Below, in pieces: positions 6,863 to 16,073 of a DNA stretch of 47,359 nucleotides. Made by a program: the position numbers and the translations under genes. Under the pieces are notes generated by a model. That model was given only the letters and a program-made list of their open reading frames with translations, was not told the origin of the DNA and searched no databases. Source of the stretch: DAOTWY01 sp003696565 (GTDB lineage Bacteria; Chloroflexota; Anaerolineae; Aggregatilineales; Phototrophicaceae); assembly GCA_034435635.1 (NCBI GenBank), contig DAOTWY010000001.1, positions 1 to 47,359 on the forward strand. Direction: 5' to 3'. The stretch's first letter is position 1. Every line of letters begins with the position of its first letter.

Positions 6863-9070
6863 CTATTCCAGGAAATCGGCATCAATCTTTTTAATCACAC
6901 CGCTAAAAATAACCGTCACCATCTCCACACCGCTTTCAATTTTAGACTCAATCACATGCCCTGCACCAAATGTTGGATGTGTCACCTTGTCGTTGGGTTT
7001 AAAGCGCGTTTTGCGAGACCTGGGGAATGGGACAATTTTATCACGCAATTTTTGTCGATGGTCACTTTTGGGCTGCATCGGCGTGGTATCCCAATGCGTC
7101 TGCTCGCGGGTGGGGTGTTGAGCAGTGCGGTTTTTGAGTGCAGATGAAACATTTTGAAGGACACCTGTCGGAATATCGCCTAAAAAGCGTGAAGGGATAT
7201 TGGTAATATCACTGCCCCACATCCGCCGCCGGAAGGCATAGGTAAGATACAATAAGTCCTCGGCACGAGTCACGCCGACATACATCAAGCGGCGTTCTTC
7301 CGCTAAACCATCTGGGTCATCTAATGAACGATTGTGTGGGAGTATGCCTTCCTCAATACCAGATAAAAACACCACCGGAAACTCTAGCCCTTTAGCAGCG
7401 TGGAGCGTTAACAAGGTGACGGCGTTCATCTCGTCAGTTAGTGAATCAACATCCGCCACTAAGGATTGTTCGGCTAAAAATTCTGTCAGGCTTAAATTGG
7501 CTTCATAAGCTGCTGCCAATAACCCTCTAATTTCCTGGACGTTTTCTATCCGGTCAATCAGTTGTTCTTGACTATCGCTAATCTCGTTTAGATAGAGGTG
7601 ATAGCCTATATCGCTCATGATTTGATCTAACAACGCAACAAGATCGCCCTGGGCGGCAATCTCCCGCCACCGAGCAACATCCTGTGCAAACGCAGCAAAT
7701 AAGCGGGTGGTACGGGTTGGCAATGGGCACGGCTCGCCGCGTAACAGTTTCTCAAAAGCTTGATCGTAGGTTTCACAATCATTCGATGCCCATTGTTGGA
7801 AATCCGCCAGAGATTTTTCTCCTATGCCGCGCCGTGGGGTGTTGATAATTCGTGCTAGGCTGATTTTATCATTACCGTTATTGACAAAGCGTAAATATGC
7901 CAAAAGATCACGGACTTCGCGCCGTTTATAAAAGCCCACGCCCCCCACCAAACGATAGGGAATCCCTTCCCGAATGAAAGCTTCTTCAATAGCACGAGAT
8001 TGGGCATTCGTGCGGTACATCACAGCGAAATCTTTCCAATCATATTTGTGGCGATCACGCAGAGTTTGAATTTCTTCAACGATAAAAGTCGCTTCAAATG
8101 TTTCGTTATAAGCCTCTTGGATTATAATTGGGTTCCCCGTTCCACGTTCCGTAAATAATGCTTTTGGGGTGCGGTTGGGGTTTTTATCAATGATAGCGCG
8201 AGCAGTATCCAAAATCTTCTGGGTAGAACGATAATTCTGCTCCAACAAAATCACTTGAGCATCCGGGTAATCCTGCCGGAATTGCAACACATTGCGATAG
8301 TCTGCCCCACGGAAGGCATAAATCCCCTGGTCTTCATCCCCAACCACAAAGATATTCCGTAAAGGCTCGCCTAGCATCGTCACCAATTGGTATTGAGCTT
8401 GGTTGGTATCCTGGAATTCATCCACCAGAATAAAATCATACATTCGCTCATATTTTTGACGGACAGCGGGATTCTCTTGCAATAACAGTACCATCTGCAT
8501 CAGTAAATCATCAAAATCCAACGCATTGTTATCCAATAAGATCGCCTGATAACGCTGGTAAGCACGTTGAACAATTTCGCTAAAATAATCTAGCACCTGA
8601 AAATTGGATGGGGTAATCAGATGATTTTTAGCAGAAGAGATTGCCCCTAAGATACGCCGTGGATTGAATTTTTTAGGGTCGATATTCAACTCAGCGATCG
8701 CCTGCTTCATCACAGCTTCTTGATCATCTGTATCATAGATGACATAATCCCGACCGAACGGCGTATGATCCCCTTCTACCCGTAACAAACGCGCACAAAT
8801 AGCATGGAATGTGCCTAAATTACGCTTAAGAATCGGTTCGCCTAAAAGATCGCGAGTGCGGCGGAACATCTCTCCGGCGGCTTTATTGGTAAATGTCACA
8901 GCTAAAATCGCCTCACGCGGGACACCCATTTCTTGTATTAGATAGGCAATACGATGCGTTAAGACACGAGTTTTGCCACTACCCGGTCCAGCCAAAATCA
9001 ATATCGGTCCCATCCCAGCCGTGACAGCTGCACGCTGACGCTCATTGAGTCCTTTTAATAAATCTGACAT
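6863..9070 (-). CDS. pcrA: ATP-dependent 3'-5' DNA helicase, PcrA/UvrD type
   Basis: Superfamily 1A helicase acting in nucleotide excision repair, mismatch repair and removal of RecA or stalled polymerase. With the ATG at 9070, six codons inside a longer possible frame, it has 735 residues; AGGGAT ten bases upstream supports this choice. Motifs in order: Q motif NERQRAAV, Walker A GPGSGKT at 28-34, motif II VDEFQDTNQAQ, GDEDQGIYAFRGA, LEQNYRST, TLHAAKGLEFPVVFL, and VGVTRAEDLLYLTYA. A C-terminal Tudor-like domain (about 685-735, with VTHPTFGAGHVI) is characteristic of PcrA/UvrD and binds RNA polymerase in studied members. It is divergent from the histidine kinase at 9221 and followed by the hydrolase. 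Confidence 0.95.
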   Translation of the reverse strand: MSDLLKGLNERQRAAVTAGMGPILILAGPGSGKTRVLTHRIAYLIQEMGVPREAILAVTFTNKAAGEMFRRTRDLLGEPILKRNLGTFHAICARLLRVEGDHTPFGRDYVIYDTDDQEAVMKQAIAELNIDPKKFNPRRILGAISSAKNHLITPSNFQVLDYFSEIVQRAYQRYQAILLDNNALDFDDLLMQMVLLLQENPAVRQKYERMYDFILVDEFQDTNQAQYQLVTMLGEPLRNIFVVGDEDQGIYAFRGADYRNVLQFRQDYPDAQVILLEQNYRSTQKILDTARAIIDKNPNRTPKALFTERGTGNPIIIQEAYNETFEATFIVEEIQTLRDRHKYDWKDFAVMYRTNAQSRAIEEAFIREGIPYRLVGGVGFYKRREVRDLLAYLRFVNNGNDKISLARIINTPRRGIGEKSLADFQQWASNDCETYDQAFEKLLRGEPCPLPTRTTRLFAAFAQDVARWREIAAQGDLVALLDQIMSDIGYHLYLNEISDSQEQLIDRIENVQEIRGLLAAAYEANLSLTEFLAEQSLVADVDSLTDEMNAVTLLTLHAAKGLEFPVVFLSGIEEGILPHNRSLDDPDGLAEERRLMYVGVTRAEDLLYLTYAFRRRMWGSDITNIPSRFLGDIPTGVLQNVSSALKNRTAQHPTREQTHWDTTPMQPKSDHRQKLRDKIVPFPRSRKTRFKPNDKVTHPTFGAGHVIESKIESGVEMVTVIFSGVIKKIDADFLE

Positions 9071-9220
9071 AAAAAACATCCCTGACATAATTATGTGAAA
9101 TTTAGCTGAAGTGGTTTAAAATAAACACAAGTTCTGCGTTGCTAACATCGTCAAACAGACCAGAGCCGGACAGCACATGAATCCAAACCAGAAACGAACA
9201 CCCGCTTAAAGGCGTGATAA

Positions 9221-11074
9221 ATGGATAAAATTATCGTATTGTTAATCTGTCGTGATCCTCAGTTACAACCAATTGTAGAGCAAGTAACACAAGCGAACAA
9301 TTATACCCTACAATGTCATGAAGATTTGAGCATCTCCCTACAAGATCATTCACCAGATTTATTGATAACAGATGACATGGCTATATGCCAACAATTACAA
9401 CAGCAAGGCCAAACAATCCCTAGCTTGATGCTGATTGAACAAGAGGACGACGCAACGCTAGAAACATTGTATCAAATGAACGTCACTGATTATTTGGTGT
9501 TACCATTACGCCCTGCCGTGTTGAAGTATAAACTACGTCAACTGGTCAAGATGTCTGTTCGGCGCAGCCAACGAGAAGCCGAAATGACTCGTATCAAAGA
9601 AAATTTACAACTGGCATTAGAAGCATCCCAAGTTGGCATTTGGAATTGGGACATGGTAACCGATGAGGCGTATTTCAGCCCGGGGTGGATGACGATGCTC
9701 GGTTATGAGCCGGATGAATTTGCACATACAGGTGAAAACTGGATGAAACTGATTCATCCCGATGATGTGGCACGGGTAAAACAAGCTTTACAAGATCATA
9801 TTGAGCGCGATATGCCCTATGTAGTAGATCATCGGCTACGTGGTAAAGACGGCACATATCGTTGGATCCGCGCACGTGGACGGGTAATGATGCGTGATGT
9901 CGACGGCATGCCCCGCCGTATGGCTGGCACACACCGCGATGTGACCGAAGCCCATCAGATGCGTGACGCGCTAGAAAAAAGTGAAGAACGCCACCGGATC
10001 ATTTCCAACACAATCTCTGATTATGCTTATTCGTATATTGTTCAGCCAGATGGCACGCTTAAGAAAGACTGGAGTACCCAGGCATTTCATGATATTACCG
10101 GGTTCACATTTGAGGAGATGGATCAAGATGGTTGGATGCGGTTGATCCACCCGGATGATATACCCATTGCCCAAGCCAGGATGCAACGCTTATTCCAGGG
10201 GATGGTGGATATTAGTGAGTTTCGGATTGTGACAAAAAGCGGTGAAATACGTTGGCTAAGAGATCATGGACACCCAATTATTGACCCTGAAACAGGGCGT
10301 GTTGTCCACATTTATGGCGCAGCACAAGATATCACCCACCGCAAACAATCTGAGGAAAAACTCCAACAATATATGCAAGAACTTCAGGCACGGAATGAAG
10401 AGCTAGACGCTTTCGCTTACACAGTTGCCCATGACCTAAAAAATCCAATTGCTGGGATGATGGGGTTTGCCAGCCTCATCAAAAATTATTATAGCCGCAT
10501 GAGCGAAGAACAAATTTTGGGATATATCGACCTAATTTTAGAAGGCGGCTATAAGCTGCGTGAGATTATCGATGCGCTGTTACTCTTAGCTGGTGTCAAT
10601 AAAATTGATCAGCCGGAGGTTACCGAGTTGGATATGCACATGATCGTGGCAGATTGTCAACGTCGCTTGTTGCCTATGATCCAAGAAACACAGGCAGACA
10701 TACAGATCGTTGTAGATGACTTCCCCCCTGTGATGGGTTATACCCCCTGGGTAGAGGAAGTTTGGATGAATTACTTAAGCAACGCGCTGAAATATGGCGG
10801 GCAACCGCCTAAAATTGACATCGGCGCAGATGCCCCCAAGAACGGGATGGTACGCTTTTGGGTGCGGGATAACGGGCGCGGACTGACACCAGATGAGCAG
10901 CAGCGGGTTTTTACGCCATTCACCCGCCTGAATCAAGTCAAAGTGGAAGGGCATGGTTTAGGGTTATCTATCGTACAGCGCATTGTCAATAAGCTCGGCG
11001 GCGAGGTCGGCGTAGAAAGTGTGATTGGGCAGGGTAGCACATTCAGTTTTACATTGCCCGTTTCCTCATCCTAA
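9221..11074 (+). CDS. PAS-sensor histidine kinase with degenerate receiver domain
   Basis: A 617-residue soluble sensor kinase. Residues about 3-115 have the receiver fold pattern, but the N-terminal acidic pair is reduced (ICRDPQL) and the conserved Lys is absent (DYLVLPLRP), so it is probably a pseudo-receiver. Two PAS_3-type domains with PAC tails follow (about 130-245 and 255-380, each with LIHPDD). Then comes a HisKA dimerisation domain with phospho-acceptor His404 in VAHDLKNPIAGMMGFA. The HATPase_c domain (about 500-615) has the N box NYLSNALKYGG, G1 DNGRG and G2 GHGLGLSIV. There are no membrane segments, so it senses an intracellular signal. No response regulator gene lies in the window. 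The stop overlaps that of converging livF by 9 bases. Confidence 0.9.
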   Translation: MDKIIVLLICRDPQLQPIVEQVTQANNYTLQCHEDLSISLQDHSPDLLITDDMAICQQLQQQGQTIPSLMLIEQEDDATLETLYQMNVTDYLVLPLRPAVLKYKLRQLVKMSVRRSQREAEMTRIKENLQLALEASQVGIWNWDMVTDEAYFSPGWMTMLGYEPDEFAHTGENWMKLIHPDDVARVKQALQDHIERDMPYVVDHRLRGKDGTYRWIRARGRVMMRDVDGMPRRMAGTHRDVTEAHQMRDALEKSEERHRIISNTISDYAYSYIVQPDGTLKKDWSTQAFHDITGFTFEEMDQDGWMRLIHPDDIPIAQARMQRLFQGMVDISEFRIVTKSGEIRWLRDHGHPIIDPETGRVVHIYGAAQDITHRKQSEEKLQQYMQELQARNEELDAFAYTVAHDLKNPIAGMMGFASLIKNYYSRMSEEQILGYIDLILEGGYKLREIIDALLLLAGVNKIDQPEVTELDMHMIVADCQRRLLPMIQETQADIQIVVDDFPPVMGYTPWVEEVWMNYLSNALKYGGQPPKIDIGADAPKNGMVRFWVRDNGRGLTPDEQQRVFTPFTRLNQVKVEGHGLGLSIVQRIVNKLGGEVGVESVIGQGSTFSFTLPVSSS

Positions 11075-11767
11075 ATACGCTGCAAGGATGCTTGCATCGG
11101 CTTGTAACGCTGCCGCACTGCCATGATTCACAATTTGCCCGCGTTCGATGACGTACACATAATCTGCAATCTGTAACGCTTTACGGGCGTTTTGTTCCAC
11201 CAGCAAAATCGGAATACCTTGTGCTTTGATCTCCGCAATGATGGCGAACACTTCATTCACAAGTAAGGGTGCAAGCCCCATACTAGGTTCATCCAACATC
11301 AACAGGCGTGGACGCATCATCAACGCCCGCCCCACTGCCAGCATCTGCTGCTCACCACCACTGAGTAAGCCCGCTTTTTGGGTACGGCGTTCGCTCAATC
11401 TAGGAAAACGGCGAAAAATATTCTCCAAGTCCTGCTCGATTTCAGCATCACCACGAATATGGGTACCAATCGTCAAATTTTCCATGACAGACATATTGGC
11501 GATAACCTGCCGCCCTTCTGGTACTTGGATCAGCCGCCGCTGAGCAATTTGGTCTGGGCGCAACCCGTTGATTTTTTCCCCCATGAACCAAATTTCACCC
11601 CGGTCTGCACGCAATAAGCCGCTGATGGTGTTCAATGTGGTCGATTTCCCTGCACCATTGGCACCAATCAAGCTGACTACTTGCCCATCTGCAATATCAA
11701 ATGAAATCCCCCGCAATGCTTTGATAGCACCGTAGCTGGTGTGTAAATCCCGAATTTGCAGCAGCAT
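11066..11767 (-). CDS. livF: Branched-chain amino acid ABC transporter ATPase LivF
   Basis: Second ATPase subunit of the high-affinity branched-chain amino acid importer; it energises uptake at the inner face of the membrane. The 233-residue length is normal. The Walker A IGANGAGKSTT is at about 34-44, the signature LLSGGEQQML at about 133-142, and Walker B LLMLDEPSMGLAPL and the H-loop VEQN follow, with the LivF-typical PEGRQVIANMSVMENL. The gene begins directly after the livG stop, with no intergenic bases, so the two are co-translated. It ends in a 9-base overlap with the convergent histidine kinase. The transported substrate could also be another amino acid, an amide or urea, as this family is broad. 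Confidence 0.92.
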   Translation of the reverse strand: MLLQIRDLHTSYGAIKALRGISFDIADGQVVSLIGANGAGKSTTLNTISGLLRADRGEIWFMGEKINGLRPDQIAQRRLIQVPEGRQVIANMSVMENLTIGTHIRGDAEIEQDLENIFRRFPRLSERRTQKAGLLSGGEQQMLAVGRALMMRPRLLMLDEPSMGLAPLLVNEVFAIIAEIKAQGIPILLVEQNARKALQIADYVYVIERGQIVNHGSAAALQADASILAAYLG

Positions 11768-12526
11768 TTAATCGTCCTCTCGTCCTAAGTATGCCTCAAT
11801 CACCACTGGATCGTTTTTGATCTCTGCTGGAGTGCCATGTGCAATAATCTGCCCAAAATTCAGGACATAAACCAGGTCACAGACTTGATGAATTAACGAC
11901 ATATCATGCTCAATCACTAAAATTGTCAAGCCGTCATCACGCATCCGCAAAATTTGCTCGCCCAGTTCGCGGGTTTCAGTAGGGTTCATGCCCGCTGTCG
12001 GTTCATCTAATAGCAATAAACGTGGGTTGATCGCACGGGCGCGTGCCATCTCTAGCCGTCGCTGGTCACCATAAGACAGATTTGCCGCCTGCGTATGTGC
12101 CACATGGCTTAAGCCAAACTGTGCCAGAATGTCATCTGCGCGCGCTTTCAGGCGTTTTTCCTCATTTAAATACCGCGGGAAAAATGTGAGTGCCTCAAGA
12201 AAAGAAGCACGCCCTTGCCCATGTTGGGCGATAAGCAAGTTAACATGCGCGGTCGATTCCCCAAACAAGCGAATGTTTTGATACGTCCGTGCGATGCCTA
12301 AGCGTGTGATGCGATGTGGCGCGGCACGGCTGATGTCGTGCCCTAAAAACCGGATCGTGCCGCTGCTTGGATGGTCTAAGCCGCTGATGTTATTGATCAG
12401 TGTGGTTTTACCTGCGCCGTTGGGTCCAATCAACCCGACGACTTTCCCCATCGGCACTACCATGTTCACATCCAATAACGCTTGTAACCCCCCAAAATGA
12501 CGCGATACATTGATTAATTCAAGCAT
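11768..12526 (-). CDS. livG: Branched-chain amino acid ABC transporter ATPase LivG
   Basis: First ATPase subunit of the Liv importer, 252 residues. The Walker A GLIGPNGAGKTTLIN is at about 31-45; the LivG-type signature is LSYGDQRRLEMARA; Walker B is LLLLDEPTAGMNP; the H-loop is VIEHDMSLI. The C-terminal extension GTPAEIKNDPVVIEAYLG is diagnostic of LivG-type subunits. It sits 110 bases downstream of livM and abuts livF. The 110-base gap before it contains no recognisable terminator, so one transcript livM-livG-livF is likely. Confidence 0.93.
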   Translation of the reverse strand: MLELINVSRHFGGLQALLDVNMVVPMGKVVGLIGPNGAGKTTLINNISGLDHPSSGTIRFLGHDISRAAPHRITRLGIARTYQNIRLFGESTAHVNLLIAQHGQGRASFLEALTFFPRYLNEEKRLKARADDILAQFGLSHVAHTQAANLSYGDQRRLEMARARAINPRLLLLDEPTAGMNPTETRELGEQILRMRDDGLTILVIEHDMSLIHQVCDLVYVLNFGQIIAHGTPAEIKNDPVVIEAYLGREDD

Positions 12527-12636
12527 TTGATAAATTCCCGCTGTTGTAGCTGATTAGTTTTTTCCTGTTATAGGTGTTGTTTTGTGTCTTTTATATCGTT
12601 AAGTTGTAACAACAACATCGGTATGTCCTATCCTAG

Positions 12637-13617
12637 TTACTCGCTTTCAGCAATTATTTGCGTCGCAGGCTCTCGTCGACGGAAATAGCGGTTCCACACG
12701 CGCTTCCACCCTGCCGGGTTAATTAAGCCGTTCGGAATGTAAATAATGACCAGCAACAACACCAACCCGTTAAACACACCACGATACTGGTTAAGATCAC
12801 GTAGTATCTCTGGCATGGCACGCAGTACCAATGCACCCACCACAGGACCGACCCAGATTGTTGTTCCACCCAAAACGGCATAAGCCAGAATATCGACAAT
12901 CAACGTAAAATCAAAATCTGCCGGGGTGATGATGCCTTTTAGATGTGCATTAAACCCGCCAGCCGCCCCTGCCAACACCGCCCCCAAAACAAACGCCATC
13001 GTTTTGACATACACCACATTGATACCCATATTAGCAGCAGCTTTTTCATCCTGACGGATAGCGACCATCGCCCGCCCTAACCGTGACCGTGCCAATCGGT
13101 CTAACATAAACATCACGGCAATCAGGAATAACACCAACATCCAAGTTTCGGTCAGTTTCGGAATAGGACGGATGCCACGCCCGCCATTCAACAGGCGAAA
13201 CCGTACGCGCTCGCCTTCTAACGAGGTCAACACGGTACTTACAATATCATCAAAGTTTAGCAGGATAATACGGACAACCTCACTAAAGCCAATGGTAGCG
13301 ATTGCCAAATAAATATCCCGCAGGCGCAGCACCGGTAACCCGATTGGAATCGCAATAATCCCCGCCGCGATCATCCCACCCAGAATACCAACCCAAAGCG
13401 GCTGATCAAACTCCTGGGTTAAAATTACACTGACATATGCTCCAATTGCCATAAACCCAGCATTCGCCAGCGAAAACATGCCTGTGTGTAAGGTTAAATA
13501 GATACTTAAGCCAAGCAATGCCGCCACCAGCATAAACTGAAAAACTGGCTCTGTAATGCCAATCGGCGTTAAGATGCTGATAACCCATTCAATGAGGTTG
13601 TTTAATCCGTCTATCAA
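12637..13617 (-). CDS. livM: Branched-chain amino acid ABC transporter permease LivM
   Basis: Integral membrane permease of the Liv importer, 326 residues with about eight to nine hydrophobic segments. The LivM hallmark is the cytoplasmic loop RLARSRLGRAMVAIRQDEKAAANMGINV that contacts the ATPases, preceded by VLRLRDIYLAIATIGFSEVVRI and followed by the GGTTIWVGPVVGALVL helix. The start is a TTG at 13617 with a strong GAGGAGG ribosome site six bases upstream; no better ATG lies in frame there. It is divergent from moxR. The partner permease LivH and a periplasmic binding protein LivK are not adjacent, which is unusual. Confidence 0.9.
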   Translation of the reverse strand: MIDGLNNLIEWVISILTPIGITEPVFQFMLVAALLGLSIYLTLHTGMFSLANAGFMAIGAYVSVILTQEFDQPLWVGILGGMIAAGIIAIPIGLPVLRLRDIYLAIATIGFSEVVRIILLNFDDIVSTVLTSLEGERVRFRLLNGGRGIRPIPKLTETWMLVLFLIAVMFMLDRLARSRLGRAMVAIRQDEKAAANMGINVVYVKTMAFVLGAVLAGAAGGFNAHLKGIITPADFDFTLIVDILAYAVLGGTTIWVGPVVGALVLRAMPEILRDLNQYRGVFNGLVLLLVIIYIPNGLINPAGWKRVWNRYFRRREPATQIIAESE

Positions 13618-13793
13618 CCTATGCCTCCTCGTTCATTGCGGATATTGTAACTTGTTCAACCATAAGCAACCACTATCACCCCTATCAATTCATTTTTTAA
13701 TTTACCCTGTTATCCAATTCTAACGTGCTTGCCTTGTCGCTTGCGTATACAATAGAATGAAGATGACAATTTCACAAATCAAACGAGGCTGGT

Positions 13794-14744
13794 ATGTTTC
13801 AAAATATCCAAGAGGTAATAAGCGGTCTGGGTGAGCAGCAGTACATTGCGACGGATGAGATTGCAACAGTGATGTTTTTGGCAAATCAACTGGGCAAGCC
13901 CCTGTTAGCAGAAGGACCGGCGGGCGTTGGTAAAACAGAACTAGCCAAAGCCTGGGCAAAAGCAACCGGTAAACGGTTAATCCGCCTTCAGTGCTATGAA
14001 GGGCTAGACGAAAACAAAGCCCTATATGAATGGGAATATGCCAAGCAAATGCTTTATACGCAATTGCTACGGGATAAACTCAGCCAGATTTTAGCCGAAG
14101 CAGACAGCCTGACTGAAGCAGCCGACCGATTGGGGCAAGAAGAAGACGTGTTCTTTTCTGATCGGTTTCTATTGGCACGCCCCCTACTACAAGCCATCAC
14201 TGCTGATGAACCCGTGGTGTTGTTGATTGATGAAATCGACCGCGCTGACGCAGAATTTGAGGCGTTTTTACTCGAAGTCCTCAGTGATTTTCAGGTTTCT
14301 ATTCCAGAATTAGGGACGATTGTCGCTAAGCACCGCCCGGATGTTGTGCTGACTAGTAACAACACACGTGAACTTTCTGAGGCTCTTAAGCGTCGTTGTC
14401 TCTATTTATTTGTGGATTATCCATCCTATGATTCCGAATTGAGTATCGTCAAAATGCGCGTACCAGAATTAAGCGCAAACCTGGCTGCACAAGCCGTAGA
14501 AGTTGTACAAAATCTGCGCTCATTAGATTTGAAGAAAAGCCCTAGCGTTTCAGAAACCATTGATTGGGCAAAAGCGTTAGTTATGCTCAATGCGGATAAT
14601 TTGGATAAGCACACGCTGGAAACCACCCTCACCGTGTTACTTAAACATGAATCAGATGTGCAAAAAGCACGTCGCAGCTTAATCGACGGTGGTCGCCCAA
14701 ATCCGATGGATCGCCGCCCTCGGCGAGGATCACCCTGGAATTAA
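13794..14744 (+). CDS. MoxR-family AAA+ ATPase
   Basis: AAA+ chaperone-like ATPase of the MoxR group, thought to remodel or activate partner complexes, often together with vWA proteins. It has 316 residues. Walker A GPAGVGKTE is at 41-49, Walker B VVLLIDEIDRAD at about 139-150, sensor 1 VVLTSNNTREL and the arginine-finger region EALKRRCLYLF follow, and the helical lid ends near 295. The C-terminus is Arg/Pro-rich. It is the first gene of a plus-strand series with a 12-base gap to the permease. The usual DUF58 and vWA partners do not follow. A TATACAAT -10-like element lies at 13746-13753 but a convincing -35 is not seen. Confidence 0.92.
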   Translation: MFQNIQEVISGLGEQQYIATDEIATVMFLANQLGKPLLAEGPAGVGKTELAKAWAKATGKRLIRLQCYEGLDENKALYEWEYAKQMLYTQLLRDKLSQILAEADSLTEAADRLGQEEDVFFSDRFLLARPLLQAITADEPVVLLIDEIDRADAEFEAFLLEVLSDFQVSIPELGTIVAKHRPDVVLTSNNTRELSEALKRRCLYLFVDYPSYDSELSIVKMRVPELSANLAAQAVEVVQNLRSLDLKKSPSVSETIDWAKALVMLNADNLDKHTLETTLTVLLKHESDVQKARRSLIDGGRPNPMDRRPRRGSPWN

Positions 14745-14756
14745 TGGTGCAAACAA

Positions 14757-16070
14757 ATGACCGAAATTGTAAGAGTACCTCTATCTCTTCGTGAAATTCG
14801 GCTGAACCGTACCGCAAGTTATTTGCGTTATGGGGCAATTATCAACGGCATACTAGCTGTTGGTATCTTGCTAATTGGCGCGCTAGCGGGTATTAACATG
14901 CCAGATTTATTCACCACCACCGCCAATATCACCCTGATGCGTTATTCTGGTACGGCAGATACCGCCTTAATCATTGTGATGTTGATTGCGTTGGCAAATT
15001 TAAGTGCGTTGTTGGTTCTGATGATTGGCGTTTTGGCGCAGGAATTTTGGTCACCGTTGGCGATATGGCTGGTGGTCGCTGTGAATAGCTATCTACTCGT
15101 GGTGTATGGCTTTATCCCCGCGCTGATCACCATCTTAGCGGCAAGTGCGGCAGGACTCACTGCGATGATGAATCTCAGCGCATTCCGCATTAACCCCTTG
15201 ATGCTAAAAGAACTGCGTGAACGGATGCGCGGCGCGCGGGCATTTGTGGTGATGAGCGTTTACCTGGCGTTAATGAGTGCCTTTGCAGTGTTGATCTTCT
15301 TGATTGAAAGCAACAACAGTTCCGCGACAAGCGTCACAGGGGCATTGGGGCGCAACGTATTTCGTGGCATCATCGGCTTACAATTGCTGTTAATTGTGTT
15401 CATCGCGCCTGCCTTTACGGCTGGTGCAATCAGTAGCGAACGTGAGCGCAAAACATATGATCTGTTGCAGATTACATTATTACCCAAGCCATCGTTTGTC
15501 ATCGGCAAGCTGGAATCCGCTTTGAGTTATATCTTCCTGCTGTTGCTAGCAGCGATTCCACTACAAAGCATGGCATTTTTATTTGGCGGGGTCACACAGG
15601 ATGAATTGATTGTCGCATTTGTTATCCTTGTGGTCACGGCGATTATGTTAGGGACATTGGGGATGTATTTTTCCACCACAGTAGACCGAACATTAACCGC
15701 CAGCGTCCGCGCTTATACAATTACATTTGCGTTAACAGTCGGCTTGCCACTGGTATTAGGGCTTGTTATCAGCATTTTGAACCAGCTTTTTATCGTCGAT
15801 CAGGTGAATGTATCTCCAATACTTCAATCTGTCTTAATCTATGGGGAGTTAATTGTCACGAGCCTAAACCCGCTGACTGCCGCCATAGAATCACAAAATC
15901 TATTGATTAATAATCAGGGATTAGCGTTTTATACCGAACGCTTGCGCGATGGCACAACTATCCCACTCATTTCCCCTTGGATACCGTTCACCATTTTGTA
16001 TTTAACAACTGCGGCGGCGATGGTCGTCTTTGCCGTGCGTACGATGCGCCAAACAGATGAGGTTGATTAA
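14757..16070 (+). CDS. ABC-2-type multi-pass membrane protein
   Basis: A 437-residue integral membrane protein with about ten to twelve hydrophobic segments. The middle stretch NPLMLKELRERMRGARAFVV followed by a membrane helix, and then FIAPAFTAGAISSERERKTYDLLQITLL, is the pattern of ABC-2 transporter permeases (the short amphipathic helix and the SERERKT loop). An additional N-terminal membrane domain of about 130 residues precedes it. No ATP-binding cassette gene is next to it; its neighbours are a MoxR ATPase and a coiled-coil membrane protein. It may therefore form a transport or membrane-remodelling complex with an ATPase encoded elsewhere. It lies 3 bases before the next gene. Confidence 0.75.
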   Translation: MTEIVRVPLSLREIRLNRTASYLRYGAIINGILAVGILLIGALAGINMPDLFTTTANITLMRYSGTADTALIIVMLIALANLSALLVLMIGVLAQEFWSPLAIWLVVAVNSYLLVVYGFIPALITILAASAAGLTAMMNLSAFRINPLMLKELRERMRGARAFVVMSVYLALMSAFAVLIFLIESNNSSATSVTGALGRNVFRGIIGLQLLLIVFIAPAFTAGAISSERERKTYDLLQITLLPKPSFVIGKLESALSYIFLLLLAAIPLQSMAFLFGGVTQDELIVAFVILVVTAIMLGTLGMYFSTTVDRTLTASVRAYTITFALTVGLPLVLGLVISILNQLFIVDQVNVSPILQSVLIYGELIVTSLNPLTAAIESQNLLINNQGLAFYTERLRDGTTIPLISPWIPFTILYLTTAAAMVVFAVRTMRQTDEVD

Positions 16071-16073
16071 CTC

